Source: Helicobacter winghamensis ATCC BAA-430 (lineage in GTDB: Bacteria > Campylobacterota > Campylobacteria > Campylobacterales > Helicobacteraceae). Taken from it: 64,000 nt of DNA. The stretch lies in the NCBI RefSeq assembly GCF_028751035.1, contig NZ_CP063533.1, forward strand, positions 992,001 through 1,056,000. The letters are read 5' to 3'. The notes beneath the pieces are model-generated. The model was not told the origin of the DNA. It ran no database searches and was given only the letters and a program-made list of their open reading frames with translations. How positions within the stretch are numbered: the stretch's first letter is position 1; each line of letters opens with the position of its first letter. Below, piece by piece: positions 27,751 through 39,566 of the stretch. The position numbers were made by a program, and so were the translations under genes.

Positions 27751-29283
27751 ATGACAGCATTATTAAGCGTGAGCGATAAAAGTGGGATTATAGAGTTTGC
27801 AAAGGGACTTGTTTCTCTAGGATACACAATTTTATCCACAGGTGGCACACTTAAAACACTAGAGCAAAACAATGTCCAAGCCCAAGATGTTAGTAGCTAT
27901 ACACAAAGCCCAGAAATGTTTGGTGGGCGCGTAAAAACTTTACACCCAAAAATCCACGGCGGAATCCTACATCGCCGCAACAACAGTGAAGATTTAAAAA
28001 TCGCCAAAGAATATGGAATCGCAAACATTAACCTGGTATGCGTAAATCTCTATCCTTTTAAAGCCACCATTGAACACACTAATGATTTTGATACAATCAT
28101 TGAAAACATTGACATAGGCGGTCCATCTATGGTGCGTGCCGCGGCAAAAAACTTCGCGTCTGTGCTAATTGTTACAAATCCTAGCGATTATACAAAGGTT
28201 TTAGAAAAACTACAAAACGATCAAAACACCTTGGAATTTCGCCAACAAATGATGATAAAGGCTTTTGAACACACCGCAAGTTATGATTGCATGATAGCAA
28301 ACTATATGAATCAACGCTTTAATGGCGGTTTTGGTGAATCACATTTTATCAGTGGAAAACTTGTATCTCCTACACGCTACGGTGAAAATCCCCATCAAAA
28401 AGGTGCGTATTATGAGTTTGAAAACTTCTACTCTAGCACTTTTAAAACCCTAAAAGGCGAAGCAAGTTTTAACAATTTAACAGATATTAATAGTGCTGTT
28501 AAAATTGCCTCAAGCTTTGGGGGAGCCCCCTGTGTTTGCATTGTAAAACACGGAAATCCTTGTGGATTTGCACTAAAGAGTAATGCTCTAGACTCTTATA
28601 AAGAAGCATTAAAATGTGATAGCATATCTGCCTTTGGTGGCGTTGTAGCAGTAAATGCTCCAGTAGATCTTGCCCTAGCACAAGAAATTAATAAAATCTT
28701 TATTGAAGTGCTTATTGCCCCTGAAATCTCACAAGAAGCCCTAAAAGAATTTGACGCTAAAAAGAAAATCAAGCTTTTTGTTTGTGGAGGAAAAACCCTA
28801 AAATTCCCAAAAGATGCACAAGATTTTAAACATATTGAAGGGGGATTTGTTTTACAAGACTCCGATTATGTGGATAGCAACGAGGTTACAGGCGCGAAAT
28901 GTGTTAGCCAAAGACAAGCCACACAAGCACAAATGCAAGACTTAGAGATCGCCTATAAACTTGCAAGCCTCGTGAAGTCTAATTGTGTTGTATATGTCAA
29001 AGATTCTGCAATGGTTGCTGTTGGAATGGGAATGACAAGCCGTGTGGATGCCGCAAAGGCAGCAATTAGAAAGGCACAAGATATGGGATTAGATTTAAAA
29101 GGTTGCGTGCTTGCAAGCGAAGCGTTTTTTCCTTTTAAAGATAGCATCGAAGAAGCACATAAAGTAGGCGTTAGCGCTGTGATTGAGCCTGGCGGAAGCA
29201 TAAGAGACGATGAAGTGGTTGAGTGTGCAAATACAAATGGGATCGCATTGTATTTTAGTGGAAAACGCCATTTCTTGCACTAG
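27751..29283 (+). CDS. purH: Bifunctional AICAR transformylase/IMP cyclohydrolase
   Basis: 510 residues, standard length. The N-terminal MGS-like cyclohydrolase domain ([44 protein letters not shown]) is followed by the transformylase domain ([13 protein letters not shown] near residue 213; [12 protein letters not shown] near 265, with the catalytic Lys-His). It performs the last two steps of IMP synthesis. An AAGGAG site stands before the ATG. With purL it shows that the organism makes purines de novo. Confidence 0.96.
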   Translation: MTALLSVSDKSGIIEFAKGLVSLGYTILSTGGTLKTLEQNNVQAQDVSSYTQSPEMFGGRVKTLHPKIHGGILHRRNNSEDLKIAKEYGIANINLVCVNLYPFKATIEHTNDFDTIIENIDIGGPSMVRAAAKNFASVLIVTNPSDYTKVLEKLQNDQNTLEFRQQMMIKAFEHTASYDCMIANYMNQRFNGGFGESHFISGKLVSPTRYGENPHQKGAYYEFENFYSSTFKTLKGEASFNNLTDINSAVKIASSFGGAPCVCIVKHGNPCGFALKSNALDSYKEALKCDSISAFGGVVAVNAPVDLALAQEINKIFIEVLIAPEISQEALKEFDAKKKIKLFVCGGKTLKFPKDAQDFKHIEGGFVLQDSDYVDSNEVTGAKCVSQRQATQAQMQDLEIAYKLASLVKSNCVVYVKDSAMVAVGMGMTSRVDAAKAAIRKAQDMGLDLKGCVLASEAFFPFKDSIEEAHKVGVSAVIEPGGSIRDDEVVECANTNGIALYFSGKRHFLH

Positions 29284-29307
29284 ATTAGTTTTTATAAAAA
29301 TTTTTAA

Positions 29308-30525
29308 CTATAAGCTAGAAGCGTAATTCTTTTTTAATTCCTTAGCAACTGCAAAAAATTCAAGGAATCCCCCCCCTTGTGAAAAGTTTTACAAGCTTTT
29401 ATAAGTGCGCTTCCAAGCCTATAAGAAAAAGTTTGTTTTTCCCGTATTGCGCTTTTGTAATCCTCATAAGAACTCAAAGGAGGTAATTTTAAATGTGGCT
29501 CCTTTTGAATAATACATTCATAAAATTTTGCTTCTCTCTTATGCTTTAGCACAATCGCAATAAGAACAAAAGGTAACTTTAGGCATCCCCTAAAGCTTTT
29601 ATAATTATTAATAATGGCATAACTAAGTTTATAAGACAGATGATAACGGACCCTTTCATAGCCATAAGTTGTCCTTGCTATAAATCCCTTTGTATTTAAA
29701 CTACCACCAGCCTTTAACCATTGTTCATAGTAGAAATTCCATTGTTTCCAAATTTGATTACAAAGCCTATTATTCCAAAAGCGATTTTTTTTTACCATAT
29801 GCGTGAATTAAAAACAGGATTGCAATTTAATAGCCATAGCACACTATCAGCATAACGGTTATTTAAATTTTTTATTTTTAATTTTTTTCAAAAATAAGCA
29901 AAGAAAAAATTGCCTGATCATTTAAAGTATTTAACGCACTTTGACGATAAATAAAATCATAGCATTCTAAAGGATTTTCTATTGTGTCATTAAACACTAT
30001 AATTCCTGTTCTAAAAATATTCAAATTGGCAAATTCTTGTGGCGCAGAAGGCCAAACTTAATTTAAGAGAATTCTTTCCGCCATTGGCAGCTAGCATATA
30101 ACCTTGCTTTCGCAAATCCTTTAAATGCCCAATTTCTTGAAGCAATAAGATATCAAAATCCAAATACACTATACATTCGCACTCATCTAAAAATCTAAAT
30201 CCCTCAAAACAAGCATACACCATATGCGTCCAACGCGACAAGAAGCCATTATTATGCAGAGTAATGGAAGTTTTTGCAAAAGTATTTAATTTTTGCAAAA
30301 AATCCTCTTTGCTAAAGGATTCAAAATGCACCTTACTACTCCCAGTAACTCTAAGCAAAGCCTCTTGATCACTCAAACTAAAACCATCATGAATACAATA
30401 AAAAAATATCTATATCTTGCCCACTTTCTCGCATTTTTTGCTTAATATTTACTATTAGTGCTCCAATAACAAATGCAGAATCACAAAGTCGCACACAACA
30501 AAACTCCAAAGGAATGTTTTTTCAT
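29308..30525 (-). pseudogene. Family 8-like glycosyltransferase, broken by several homopolymer frameshifts
   Basis: Following the minus strand from ATG 30525 (AGGAGAG upstream), the protein can be rebuilt across frames: IPLEFCCVRLCDSAFVIGAL, then GQDIDIF, CIHDGFSLSDQEALL, the sugar-nucleotide and metal site IVYLDFDILLL, FRTGIIVFNDTIENP, ADSVLWLLNCNPVFN, and a C-terminal part with two LSYKLSYAI/SYRLGSALI units. Frames change near 30518 (an A run), 30402 (a T run), 30065, 29885 and 29800. Eight G near the 3' end (29369-29376) give HKGGDSL; another tract length gives a longer tail ending at 29308. It probably once added a hexose to lipooligosaccharide. It is inactive now. Confidence 0.82.
29369..29376 (-). 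repeat. Homopolymer of 8 G (coding strand) in the glycosyltransferase pseudogene
   Basis: Eight consecutive C on the plus strand, in the last part of the gene. In one frame the protein ends GGDSLNFLQLLRN; in another it reads GGGFLEFFAVAKELKKNY, which looks more like the family's tail. Such tracts are typical phase-variation sites in surface sugar transferase genes. Confidence 0.7.
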
Positions 30526-30588
30526 TTTTCTCTCCTCTTTGTGGGATATTAAATCTGCAACTGCACACTTTTAACTTTAAACTATAAT

Positions 30589-32445
30589 TTATTCCTCAAT
30601 ATAATTCTTAAGCTTTCTTCCTACTTTTGGATGTTTAAGTTTTTTAATAGCACTAGATTCTATTTGTCTAACTCTCTCTCTTGTAACATTAAGTTCTTTT
30701 CCAATCTCTTCTAGTGTTCTATCAGATTCATCATCTAATAATCCAAAACGCATTCTAATTACTGCTTTTTCTCTTTCATTAAGTTGATCTAACACATCAT
30801 CAATTTGACTTTTGAGATCTTCTTTTAAGATATGATCCATTGGACCTACTGCACTTTTATCTTCTACAAAGTCTCCAAACTTACCATCTTCTCCATTACC
30901 TATTGGAGCTTCAAGGCTAATAGGTTCTTTAGTGATTTTAATCACATTTTTAACTTTATCTAAAGGTAAGCCTACTTCTTCAGCAATTTTTTCTAAATCG
31001 GGTTCTTTTCCTTCTTCTTGTAAGCATTTGCGCATAATTTTATTAATACGATTAATAGTTTCAATCATATGGATAGGGATTCTAATAGTGCGGGCTTGAT
31101 CGGCAATAGCTCTTGAAATTGCTTGTCTTATCCACCAAGTTGCATAGGTTGAAAAGCGATACCCCTTTTTATACTCAAATTTATCCACAGCTTTCATTAA
31201 TCCAATATTGCCTTCTTGGATTAAGTCTAAAAAGGGAAGCCCTCTGTTTGTATAACGCTTTGCAATACTCACCACAAGCCTTAAATTAGATTTAGCCATT
31301 TTTGTTTTGGCTTTATCAGCAATATCTTTCCCCCTTTTAATTTGTTCTAGGATTTGTTTAAGCTTTTCTGGTTCTAAATCAAAGCTTCCCTCACTTGCAG
31401 CTTTCGTTTGAAAGAGTTTTTTAATTTCCATATAGGTTGAAACCATTGTAGCTTCTGGCACTGCTGCTGTGATTTCTGTTTTGTTCATTTCTGTGATATT
31501 TTCTAAAATCTTTTTATGGTTTTCTAAGAGCATATCATTAAAAAGGGGTAAACGGTATTCTAAACGCTTTAATTCCTTATCAAATCCTTCATCACTTTTA
31601 ATTGTGTTTTCCATTGCTTTAACAAGCTCATTGATGAGCTTACTGGTTGGTCCTAAGTCTAAAAGCTTTTCTTTTAAGAATTGTTTTTTATGTGCTAGGG
31701 TTAAGAGATAGAGCATATCTTTAGAAGTTTCATCTCCATTTTCTAGCTCCCAAGTTTTTAACCAATCTTTTTTAGCTTTTTCTAGTGCTTTAAAACTAAC
31801 AAGAACTTTTTCTACTCTTTTTTGATCTTTTTTAGAAATAGGTTTTTTAGAATCTTCCTCTTCTGTTTCTATTTCTTCATTTTCTTCATCTACTTCTTCA
31901 CTCTCTTCTTCTTTATCTTCTTCATCATCAAAGCTTTTAAAAAGCTCTTTAACTCTTCTTTCTCTATTAATTAAAGCTTCTTTGTAATCTAAGATAAAAT
32001 CTATTAAATAAGGCACAGAGCAGATTGCATCTAAGATAATATTTTCTCCAAGCTCTATGTTTTTGCTTAATTCTATTTCTTCATCTCTTGTTAGAAGTGG
32101 GATTTGTCCCATTTCTCTAAGATACATTCTAACAGGGCTATCACTTCTACTCCACTCTAAAAGCTCCCTTTCTTTCATAAAGTCAAATTCATCTTCTAAT
32201 TCTTCATCTAAAAGGCGTTTTTTATCTTCTTTAATCTTTCTTGCATCATCTTGATTTAAAATTTTTGCAACCTCTGAAGCTGCCATTAATTGTTTTTTAT
32301 ATTTTTTTGCTAATTCACTTACTTTTTTTGCTTGGGCTGCTGTGGGAAGTTTAACTAAAACTTGTGCGATTTTTTCATAAGAAACATATTTGGTGGCATT
32401 TTTAAACAATTCATCAAGCTGTTGATTGATAGTTTTTGCAGACAT
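30589..32445 (-). CDS. rpoD: Primary sigma factor RpoD (sigma-70)
   Basis: 618 residues. Region 1.1 (1-80) is followed by region 1.2 at [24 protein letters not shown] (about 104-127), an acidic low-complexity insert (about 170-200), region 2 with [27 protein letters not shown] and [10 protein letters not shown] (about 385-450), region 3, and region 4 ending in [20 protein letters not shown] (about 580-600). It directs RNA polymerase to housekeeping promoters. The upstream 230 bases are AT-rich with direct repeats. Confidence 0.97.
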   Translation of the reverse strand: MSAKTINQQLDELFKNATKYVSYEKIAQVLVKLPTAAQAKKVSELAKKYKKQLMAASEVAKILNQDDARKIKEDKKRLLDEELEDEFDFMKERELLEWSRSDSPVRMYLREMGQIPLLTRDEEIELSKNIELGENIILDAICSVPYLIDFILDYKEALINRERRVKELFKSFDDEEDKEEESEEVDEENEEIETEEEDSKKPISKKDQKRVEKVLVSFKALEKAKKDWLKTWELENGDETSKDMLYLLTLAHKKQFLKEKLLDLGPTSKLINELVKAMENTIKSDEGFDKELKRLEYRLPLFNDMLLENHKKILENITEMNKTEITAAVPEATMVSTYMEIKKLFQTKAASEGSFDLEPEKLKQILEQIKRGKDIADKAKTKMAKSNLRLVVSIAKRYTNRGLPFLDLIQEGNIGLMKAVDKFEYKKGYRFSTYATWWIRQAISRAIADQARTIRIPIHMIETINRINKIMRKCLQEEGKEPDLEKIAEEVGLPLDKVKNVIKITKEPISLEAPIGNGEDGKFGDFVEDKSAVGPMDHILKEDLKSQIDDVLDQLNEREKAVIRMRFGLLDDESDRTLEEIGKELNVTRERVRQIESSAIKKLKHPKVGRKLKNYIEE

Positions 32446-32541
32446 AGAAACTCCAAAGAATAGAATGTAGAATCATCACTCAATTTAAATGATTAAAGAT
32501 TTGAAAAATCACGCATTATAGCGAAATTTGTTGAAAGTAAG

Positions 32542-32582
32542 TTTATTATATAGTCTTTAAATTTTATTATATAGTTTTAAAA
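32542..32582. repeat. Tandem ~20-bp direct repeat upstream of rpoD
   Basis: TTTATTATATAGT is followed by a TTTAAA-like end in two adjacent copies (32542-32561 and 32563-32582). They lie about 100-140 bases before the rpoD start, in a stretch with many candidate -10 boxes, and may be promoter elements. Another short repeat, ATGATAAGT, occurs twice between 32600 and 32645. Confidence 0.5.
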
Positions 32583-32679
32583 TAGTTTTTAAGCAAAATG
32601 GGTAAATGATAAGTGTTGGTAAATATAAGGTAAAATGATAAGTAAGTAGTAGATAAATAAATTGAAAATGGAGCTAGTG

Positions 32680-32709
32680 GAATCTAAAATGTAAATACAT
32701 TTTAGATTC
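32680..32709. terminator. Hairpin after aspC
   Basis: A perfect 14-base inverted repeat (GAATCTAAAATGTA and its complement) around two A, 5 bases beyond the aspC stop on the minus strand. It is probably a transcription terminator. Its outer bases belong to the GGAATC word common in this chromosome. Confidence 0.7.
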
Positions 32710-32713
32710 ACAG

Positions 32714-33886
32714 CTAATAACCAGCAACAAAGCCTGCAATCCTTTGGATTCCTTCTTCAATACTTTTTAAATCTGTAGCAAAAGAAAACCTAAAATACCC
32801 ATCCATTCCAAAGCCAGTTCCAGGCACAACAGCCACCCCTGCCCGTTCTAACAAATCTTTACAAAACTGCATAGAATCTTTAGCAATACTACTGCAATCC
32901 ACAAAAAGATAAAACGCACCATCAGGCTTAACTACGCTCAATCCATTAATTGCGTTTATTTTTTCACACGCAAAATCACGCCTTTGTTTAAATGCCATAC
33001 GCATATTTTTAATATCCTCATCTGCACTTCCATTAAGCCCAGTAATTGCTGCTTTTTGTGTAATAGAATTGATATTAGATAATGATTGACTTTGAAAACC
33101 ATTGATAAGCTTACAGAGTTTTTGATCTTTGGTAGCAAGATACCCCATTCGCCAACCCGTCATTGCAACAGCTTTACTTAAACCATTAATAGTAATTGTG
33201 CGCTCAAGCATATCACTGCTGATGCTTCCAGCAGATGTAAAAGCACCATCATACACAAGCTTTTCATAAATCTCATCACTTAACACCCAAATATTTGTCC
33301 CTTTTAACACTTCCCCTATTGCTTCTAGTTCTTGGCGAGAATAAACCATTCCGGTTGGATTAGAAGGTGTTGTTAAAATAAGCATTTTTGTTTTTGGAGT
33401 AATAACGGATTTGAGTTGCTCTATGGTGATCTTAAAATTGTTTTCTTGAGAAGTTTCAATAAAAATATTTTTACCATTGCTAAAAGTTACAAGTTCAGGA
33501 TAAGTTACCCAATAAGGACTTGGAATTATCACTTCATCACCTTTGTCAATCAATGCTTGAAATATATTAAAAAGCGCGTGTTTTGCACCACTTGTAACAA
33601 TAATTTCTTTTAGAGAATAGCTAAGATTATTATCCCTTGCAAGTTTATCACTAATTGCACTAAGCAAATCTGGAATTCCAATAGTCGCAGTGTATTTTGT
33701 AAAACCTTCATTAATTGCTAAAATTGCAGCATCCTTAACGACTTGCGGCGTATCAAAATCTGGCTCTCCAGCAGAAAAAGATAAAATGTCTTTGCCTTGC
33801 GCTTTTAGCTCTCTTGCTAGCGTGCTAATAGCAATTGTAATAGATTCTGAAAGATTAGTAACGCGATTTGCATAATAGGCTTGCAT
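32714..33886 (-). CDS. aspC: Class I aminotransferase, aspartate aminotransferase type
   Basis: 390 residues. The pyridoxal-phosphate Lys lies in NGLSKAVAMTGWRMGY (about residue 234); SPYWVTYPE and TPSNPTGMVYS carry cofactor and substrate residues; the C-terminal FRFSFA holds the Arg that binds the alpha-carboxylate (about 371). It interconverts aspartate/2-oxoglutarate and oxaloacetate/glutamate, with possible wider amino acid range. It is divergent from groESL and monocistronic, closed by a hairpin. Confidence 0.88.
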   Translation of the reverse strand: MQAYYANRVTNLSESITIAISTLARELKAQGKDILSFSAGEPDFDTPQVVKDAAILAINEGFTKYTATIGIPDLLSAISDKLARDNNLSYSLKEIIVTSGAKHALFNIFQALIDKGDEVIIPSPYWVTYPELVTFSNGKNIFIETSQENNFKITIEQLKSVITPKTKMLILTTPSNPTGMVYSRQELEAIGEVLKGTNIWVLSDEIYEKLVYDGAFTSAGSISSDMLERTITINGLSKAVAMTGWRMGYLATKDQKLCKLINGFQSQSLSNINSITQKAAITGLNGSADEDIKNMRMAFKQRRDFACEKINAINGLSVVKPDGAFYLFVDCSSIAKDSMQFCKDLLERAGVAVVPGTGFGMDGYFRFSFATDLKSIEEGIQRIAGFVAGY

Positions 33887-34042
33887 AATATCTCCTAAAT
33901 GAAGTTAAATTTCAAAAAGAATATAGTTTTTTTCCTTTATTACTACTAAATTTTAAGAACAAAAAGAAAGCGGTGCTGTGATTTTAGATTCCGACTTTAT
34001 AATCTCATAATCGCAAGTATTAGTAGTATAAACTAATTAATA

Positions 34043-34061
34043 TTTAGTCAATAAGACTAAA
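34043..34061. promoter_or_regulatory. Palindrome upstream of groES, candidate operator
   Basis: TTTAGTC and GACTAAA are separated by AATAA, 27 bases upstream of the groES -35 box. The sequence does not match the CIRCE (HrcA) or HAIR (HspR) consensus that I know, although groESL in this group is usually under these repressors. It is a candidate binding site only. Confidence 0.4.
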
Positions 34062-34088
34062 GTATTATGAATTTTTTAACTAAAAGTA

Positions 34089-34117
34089 TTGACAAGAGAG
34101 AAAAAACCTATTATAAT
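34089..34117 (+). promoter_or_regulatory. groESL sigma-70 promoter
   Basis: TTGACA (34089-34094) and TATAAT (34112-34117) are both perfect consensus boxes with an ideal 17-base spacer. The transcript would begin near 34124, leaving a leader of about 30 bases with GGAGG before the groES ATG. Confidence 0.85.
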
Positions 34118-34155
34118 TCTATGTTTTTAAAATAAATTAATTTGGAGGTAATTCT

Positions 34156-34416
34156 ATGAATTTTAAACCACTTGGAGAAAGAGTCTTAGTAGAAAGACTT
34201 GAAGAAAATACAACAACAGCATCTGGAATCATTATCCCTGATAATGCAAAAGAAAAGCCACTTGAGGGGATTGTTAAGGCAATTGGTACAGAAGTGAAAG
34301 AAGTAAGCGTTAATGATAAAGTTGTATTTGGCAAGTATTCTGGCACAGAAGTAAAACTTGACAGTAAGGAATATTTGATTTTAAAACTTGAAGATGTTTT
34401 GGGCGTAATTGCTTAA
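34156..34416 (+). CDS. groES: Co-chaperonin GroES
   Basis: 86 residues, close to the general length. The mobile loop [15 protein letters not shown] (about 21-35) contacts GroEL, and [13 protein letters not shown] at the N-terminus is typical. It lacks the His- and Cys-rich extra C-terminal domain known in H. pylori HspA. GGAGG stands 8 bases before the ATG. It is followed by groEL after 22 bases. It forms the lid of the chaperonin chamber in the cytoplasm. Confidence 0.97.
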   Translation: MNFKPLGERVLVERLEENTTTASGIIIPDNAKEKPLEGIVKAIGTEVKEVSVNDKVVFGKYSGTEVKLDSKEYLILKLEDVLGVIA

Positions 34417-34435
34417 TTTATTAAAGAAAGGATAG

Positions 34436-36079
<1,644 letters not shown>

Positions 36080-36101
36080 TTCTCTCTCCCCTATTTTTAG
36101 A

Positions 36102-36126
36102 GTTGGAATCTAAATTAGATTCCAAC
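36102..36126. terminator. Hairpin between groEL and the convergent nitrilase-like gene
   Basis: GTTGGAATCTAA and TTAGATTCCAAC form a perfect palindrome around a single A. It ends 5 bases before the stop of the minus-strand gene, so it could terminate both. The stem is an inverted pair of the GATTCCA word. Confidence 0.65.
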
Positions 36127-36131
36127 CAAAC

Positions 36132-36917
36132 TTATTTGCTAAACTGCCAACAATCTCTAATTTCTTGTAAATACTTTTTGTTAATTTCTGCAACTAACAT
36201 TTCTTCTCTATCACCCAAACAGTCCATAATTTCACCATTTGGGGATACAAATAAAGAATCTCCGTAAAAACTCCATAAAGTCTGTGTTGGAGCATCTTGA
36301 TACTGCCCGATACGATTTGCGCGCAAAATATAGCAATTATTTAAAAATGCACGCATCTTAATGATACTTCTCCAGCGCAAAGAAGAATCAAAAGTAGAAG
36401 CTGTAGGTAAAAGCACACAATCTACGCGTTGCCCTTTTAACTTCAACCAAAAATCATCAAAATGCAACTCATACCCAAATACCACTGAAAATCTAAATCC
36501 CCCCACATTAAAAATTGGTGGGGTTTTAGGATGTTTTGATAGAGTATTTGCGAAAAATTCCGCTTCATTCCAATGTGCATAGGGCATTAGCCTTTGCGCC
36601 CGATAGCTTAGTGCCTTACCTTTGTTTAAAATGAAAATCGTTTTATAAATCTTGTCTTTTATCACTTCAAAAACTGGCGCAACAATGATGATATTATATT
36701 TCGCTGATAATTCTAAAATCTTGTTAGTCTCTATTTTAATTCTCTCTAAAACACGCGTTTTCTGCCCCCTTTTAATCTCTAAATCCTTAAAAAATGGATT
36801 TAATAAATACTCACCAAGCAAAACTACCTTTGCTTTTGCGTCAATAGAAGCTTTAATGTAGGATTCTATCTCACTTTGCGTGCGTGTATTTGAAAGCTGT
36901 AATGCGACAATTTTCAT
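36132..36917 (-). CDS. Nitrilase-superfamily protein with substituted catalytic residues
   Basis: 261 residues of the carbon-nitrogen hydrolase fold. The first catalytic position, Glu, is present in VVLLGEYLLNPF (about residue 36). At the usual Lys site the sequence reads SYRAQRLMPY, where Ala replaces Lys, and at the Cys site it reads SVVFGYELHF, where Gly replaces Cys (about residue 150). Two of three catalytic residues therefore seem to be lost. A binding or regulatory role, or an inactive enzyme, is likely. Its start adjoins the xseB stop; the pair probably share a transcript. Confidence 0.78.
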   Translation of the reverse strand: MKIVALQLSNTRTQSEIESYIKASIDAKAKVVLLGEYLLNPFFKDLEIKRGQKTRVLERIKIETNKILELSAKYNIIIVAPVFEVIKDKIYKTIFILNKGKALSYRAQRLMPYAHWNEAEFFANTLSKHPKTPPIFNVGGFRFSVVFGYELHFDDFWLKLKGQRVDCVLLPTASTFDSSLRWRSIIKMRAFLNNCYILRANRIGQYQDAPTQTLWSFYGDSLFVSPNGEIMDCLGDREEMLVAEINKKYLQEIRDCWQFSK

Positions 36918-37120
36918 TAAGATTCCTTTGTATATTGCATTTTGATCGTTTCACATTGCACTTGTGCAGTTTCTAGTAACTTTTGTGCTTTTTGAAGGTT
37001 TTCCATTCCTTTTTTATAAAGCTCTAAACTTTCATTTAAGCTAATATTTTCATCGCCTAACTTCTCTAACGCTTGTGTGGCACACTCTAAATACTCTTCA
37101 AAATTTAATGCTTGTTCCAT
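36917..37120 (-). CDS. xseB: Exodeoxyribonuclease VII small subunit
   Basis: 67 residues from the ATG at 37120; GGGAG lies five bases upstream. The family pattern is FEEYLECATQALEKLGDENISLNESLELYKKGMENL. It binds the large subunit XseA to form an enzyme that degrades single-stranded DNA. xseA is not in the window. It follows pflA by two bases and precedes the nitrilase-like gene. Confidence 0.88.
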   Translation of the reverse strand: MEQALNFEEYLECATQALEKLGDENISLNESLELYKKGMENLQKAQKLLETAQVQCETIKMQYTKES

Positions 37121-37122
37121 TA

Positions 37123-39510
37123 TCACTCCCTGTTGTCTAGCAGTTTTTTTGCATCAATACACAGATTTTTCCAAGCGGATTGCGTGTTGATAGCTTCGCA
37201 TTTTTCATAAGACTCTAATGCTGTTTTTTTATCCCCTAGCTTATCATATAAATAGCCTTGCAAATAATAGATTTGTATCCTTTCTGTATCCTTGTTAGCG
37301 TGTGATTCTGCCATTTTTAACATTTCAAGCGATTCTTTAAATTTACTTTCACGATTTAGTGCTTCTACTACTGCAAGTTCCACCCAAGGGGAATATTCAT
37401 AGCGTTGATACATTGCTTGTAGATCCATTAAACGCTTTGCATACACTTTAATTGCCGTATCATCTCTGCGCTCTAATGCATCTTGCAACATTATGCGATA
37501 AATTTCAATCATCTTATTGCTATTTTTAAGTACTTGTTCCAAAGTCGGTAGCAACTTAAAAGCTTCTTCATTATTGTCTTGTTTGGAAAGTGCCATAAAA
37601 AGCACCCAAGCACTATCATTATGCTTGCTATTATTTAATAATTTTAGCGTATCGCGCGCCGCAAGGGCTGCTTTAGGATAATTCTGTAAGGAATACTCAA
37701 CCCAAGCCAAACGATAAAGCCATTCCTCCTTTTGATTTAGCGTTACTGCTTGTGTAGATTTCTCTTTGGCAATTTGCAACGCTGGAATAAACTGCTTATT
37801 AAAATACAAGCAATCAAAAAGTTTTAAAAACTCACTTTCTTCTAACATAAGCTTCACATCATACAAACTTCCATAAAACGCTGCTTCCTTACAATTATTG
37901 ACTTTTAATGTCTCTTCAGTTAGCGCGCTTACTGCATGGATTAACACAGGGACATTTTCTCCCAACACTTTATTTAAATCTTCTCTTAAATTAAACACAC
38001 TTAAATAATCGCCCAAATCATAATAGGTTTGCGCCTTCTTTTCTAGTGCAATTTTCTCTTCTTCCTTACCTCTGTAGCTTTCAATCACATAATCATAATG
38101 CTCTAAACGCTTTGTTGCATTACTTTCATTATCATCTAAAAGCAAAGCGTCATCAAGTTTTTTAATCTCTTTAAGATCACTTTGGTTTTCACTCTCATTT
38201 AAAAGCATTTGATAATACTTATGCGCCTTCTTCAAGTCTCTAGCCTTATCAAACCACATTGCCATATCTTTTAATATTGGTAAGTATAAAGGAACAGTCT
38301 TATCTTCAAAAGAATTAAACATCCCTTCTAACACTTTCGCTGGCGTTTCATAGATTCCAAACTCTGCCCAAGCTTGCATCATCGCATAATACTTAGGAAT
38401 ATCTTGCAAGAAAAAATTAGGATTTGCCTGCAAAATATCATTGAGATATTTTTCTGCTCTCTTTTTCTCTTCTGCCTTACGATAATAATCCCCCAAAAGC
38501 ACAGAAGCAAGAGAGGCAACTTCTAAATCTTTTGATTCATTTAACACAGATTCATACAATTCAAGCACAATTTTGCGATCCCCCCTCTCATACAAATGCT
38601 CTCCATAATCAAGTCTTGCTAGAAGCTCGTATTTATCACCCTTGTATTCATTAAATAAGCGGTTATAATAATACTTTGCCTCTTCAAAAAATTTCATTCT
38701 TGCATAGGTTTTTGCTACAATAAACAACACTTGAGGCACATGGATATCTGTAGGATATGCCCCAAGCCAAGCCTTACTAAGAGCAATAATTTCTTCATAA
38801 TTTTCTAAATTTTGCATTCCATCAAGAGCTACTAAGCGCAAATACAACACATCACGCTTAAATATTGTATTAGGATAGAGTGCCAACATTTCATCAATAG
38901 CATTTAAAGCTTCTGCATAAGAACCGCGCCCCACAAAAGATTGTATATTTAAAAAGTAATCTTTATCCCTACCAACATGATTATCCATAGGGCGCATTTG
39001 CGCATCAAGCACACCAATACTTGGAACTTCATCAAAGAGAATGGGAAAATTAATTCCATAACTTGGCTTATCATTTAAAAAAGGAATTTCGCCCTCATAA
39101 CCTAAAATTTGCCAACGCTTAGATTTTGGATTATTCTCTACAGGAATACGCCGACTGCTAGATAAATCAAATTCTGTATTATAAAGTTTCATTTTTTTAT
39201 TTGCTTTTGGGGTGATTCTTAGACTAAAGCCTTTTTCTTCATCTAGCACTTCAGGTGAGATTGAAAAAAACAAAGTTTCACTTCGCTGAAAACGCGAAAA
39301 CAAAGGCTCTTCAAAACTACAAACAATACCACTCACTTGAGAGTCTCTATTTAACTCCTCATAGCATGCAAAAGGCTTTGTATCTCGCAAATTTAACACA
39401 GCAAAATTATGTCCTGCTTCCCTTCCGCTATCCACATAAAACTCAAGCCCAAAAGCTCTTGCAAACAATATCACCAAAAATAGTAAAGAATATCTAAAAC
39501 GCCATTCCAA
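37123..39510 (-). CDS. pflA: Probable PflA, paralysed-flagella protein with TPR repeats
   Basis: 795 residues: an N-terminal signal peptide (about 1-20), a beta-rich domain (about 25-180, VLNLRDTKPFACYEEL), then many TPR-like helical pairs (for example YAEALNAIDEMLALYPN, EEAKYYYNRLFNEYKG, DKKTALESYEKCE). Length and architecture match PflA of H. pylori and Campylobacter, a periplasmic scaffold of the flagellar motor needed for rotation. In H. pylori pflA lies next to nuoN, and here it is near nuoN as well, which supports the call. Confidence 0.8.
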   Translation of the reverse strand: MEWRFRYSLLFLVILFARAFGLEFYVDSGREAGHNFAVLNLRDTKPFACYEELNRDSQVSGIVCSFEEPLFSRFQRSETLFFSISPEVLDEEKGFSLRITPKANKKMKLYNTEFDLSSSRRIPVENNPKSKRWQILGYEGEIPFLNDKPSYGINFPILFDEVPSIGVLDAQMRPMDNHVGRDKDYFLNIQSFVGRGSYAEALNAIDEMLALYPNTIFKRDVLYLRLVALDGMQNLENYEEIIALSKAWLGAYPTDIHVPQVLFIVAKTYARMKFFEEAKYYYNRLFNEYKGDKYELLARLDYGEHLYERGDRKIVLELYESVLNESKDLEVASLASVLLGDYYRKAEEKKRAEKYLNDILQANPNFFLQDIPKYYAMMQAWAEFGIYETPAKVLEGMFNSFEDKTVPLYLPILKDMAMWFDKARDLKKAHKYYQMLLNESENQSDLKEIKKLDDALLLDDNESNATKRLEHYDYVIESYRGKEEEKIALEKKAQTYYDLGDYLSVFNLREDLNKVLGENVPVLIHAVSALTEETLKVNNCKEAAFYGSLYDVKLMLEESEFLKLFDCLYFNKQFIPALQIAKEKSTQAVTLNQKEEWLYRLAWVEYSLQNYPKAALAARDTLKLLNNSKHNDSAWVLFMALSKQDNNEEAFKLLPTLEQVLKNSNKMIEIYRIMLQDALERRDDTAIKVYAKRLMDLQAMYQRYEYSPWVELAVVEALNRESKFKESLEMLKMAESHANKDTERIQIYYLQGYLYDKLGDKKTALESYEKCEAINTQSAWKNLCIDAKKLLDNRE

Positions 39511-39566
39511 CTTTTTTCCTAAATTTTAATCTTTGCATTATACTTTGTTTTATTTAAAACTGCATT

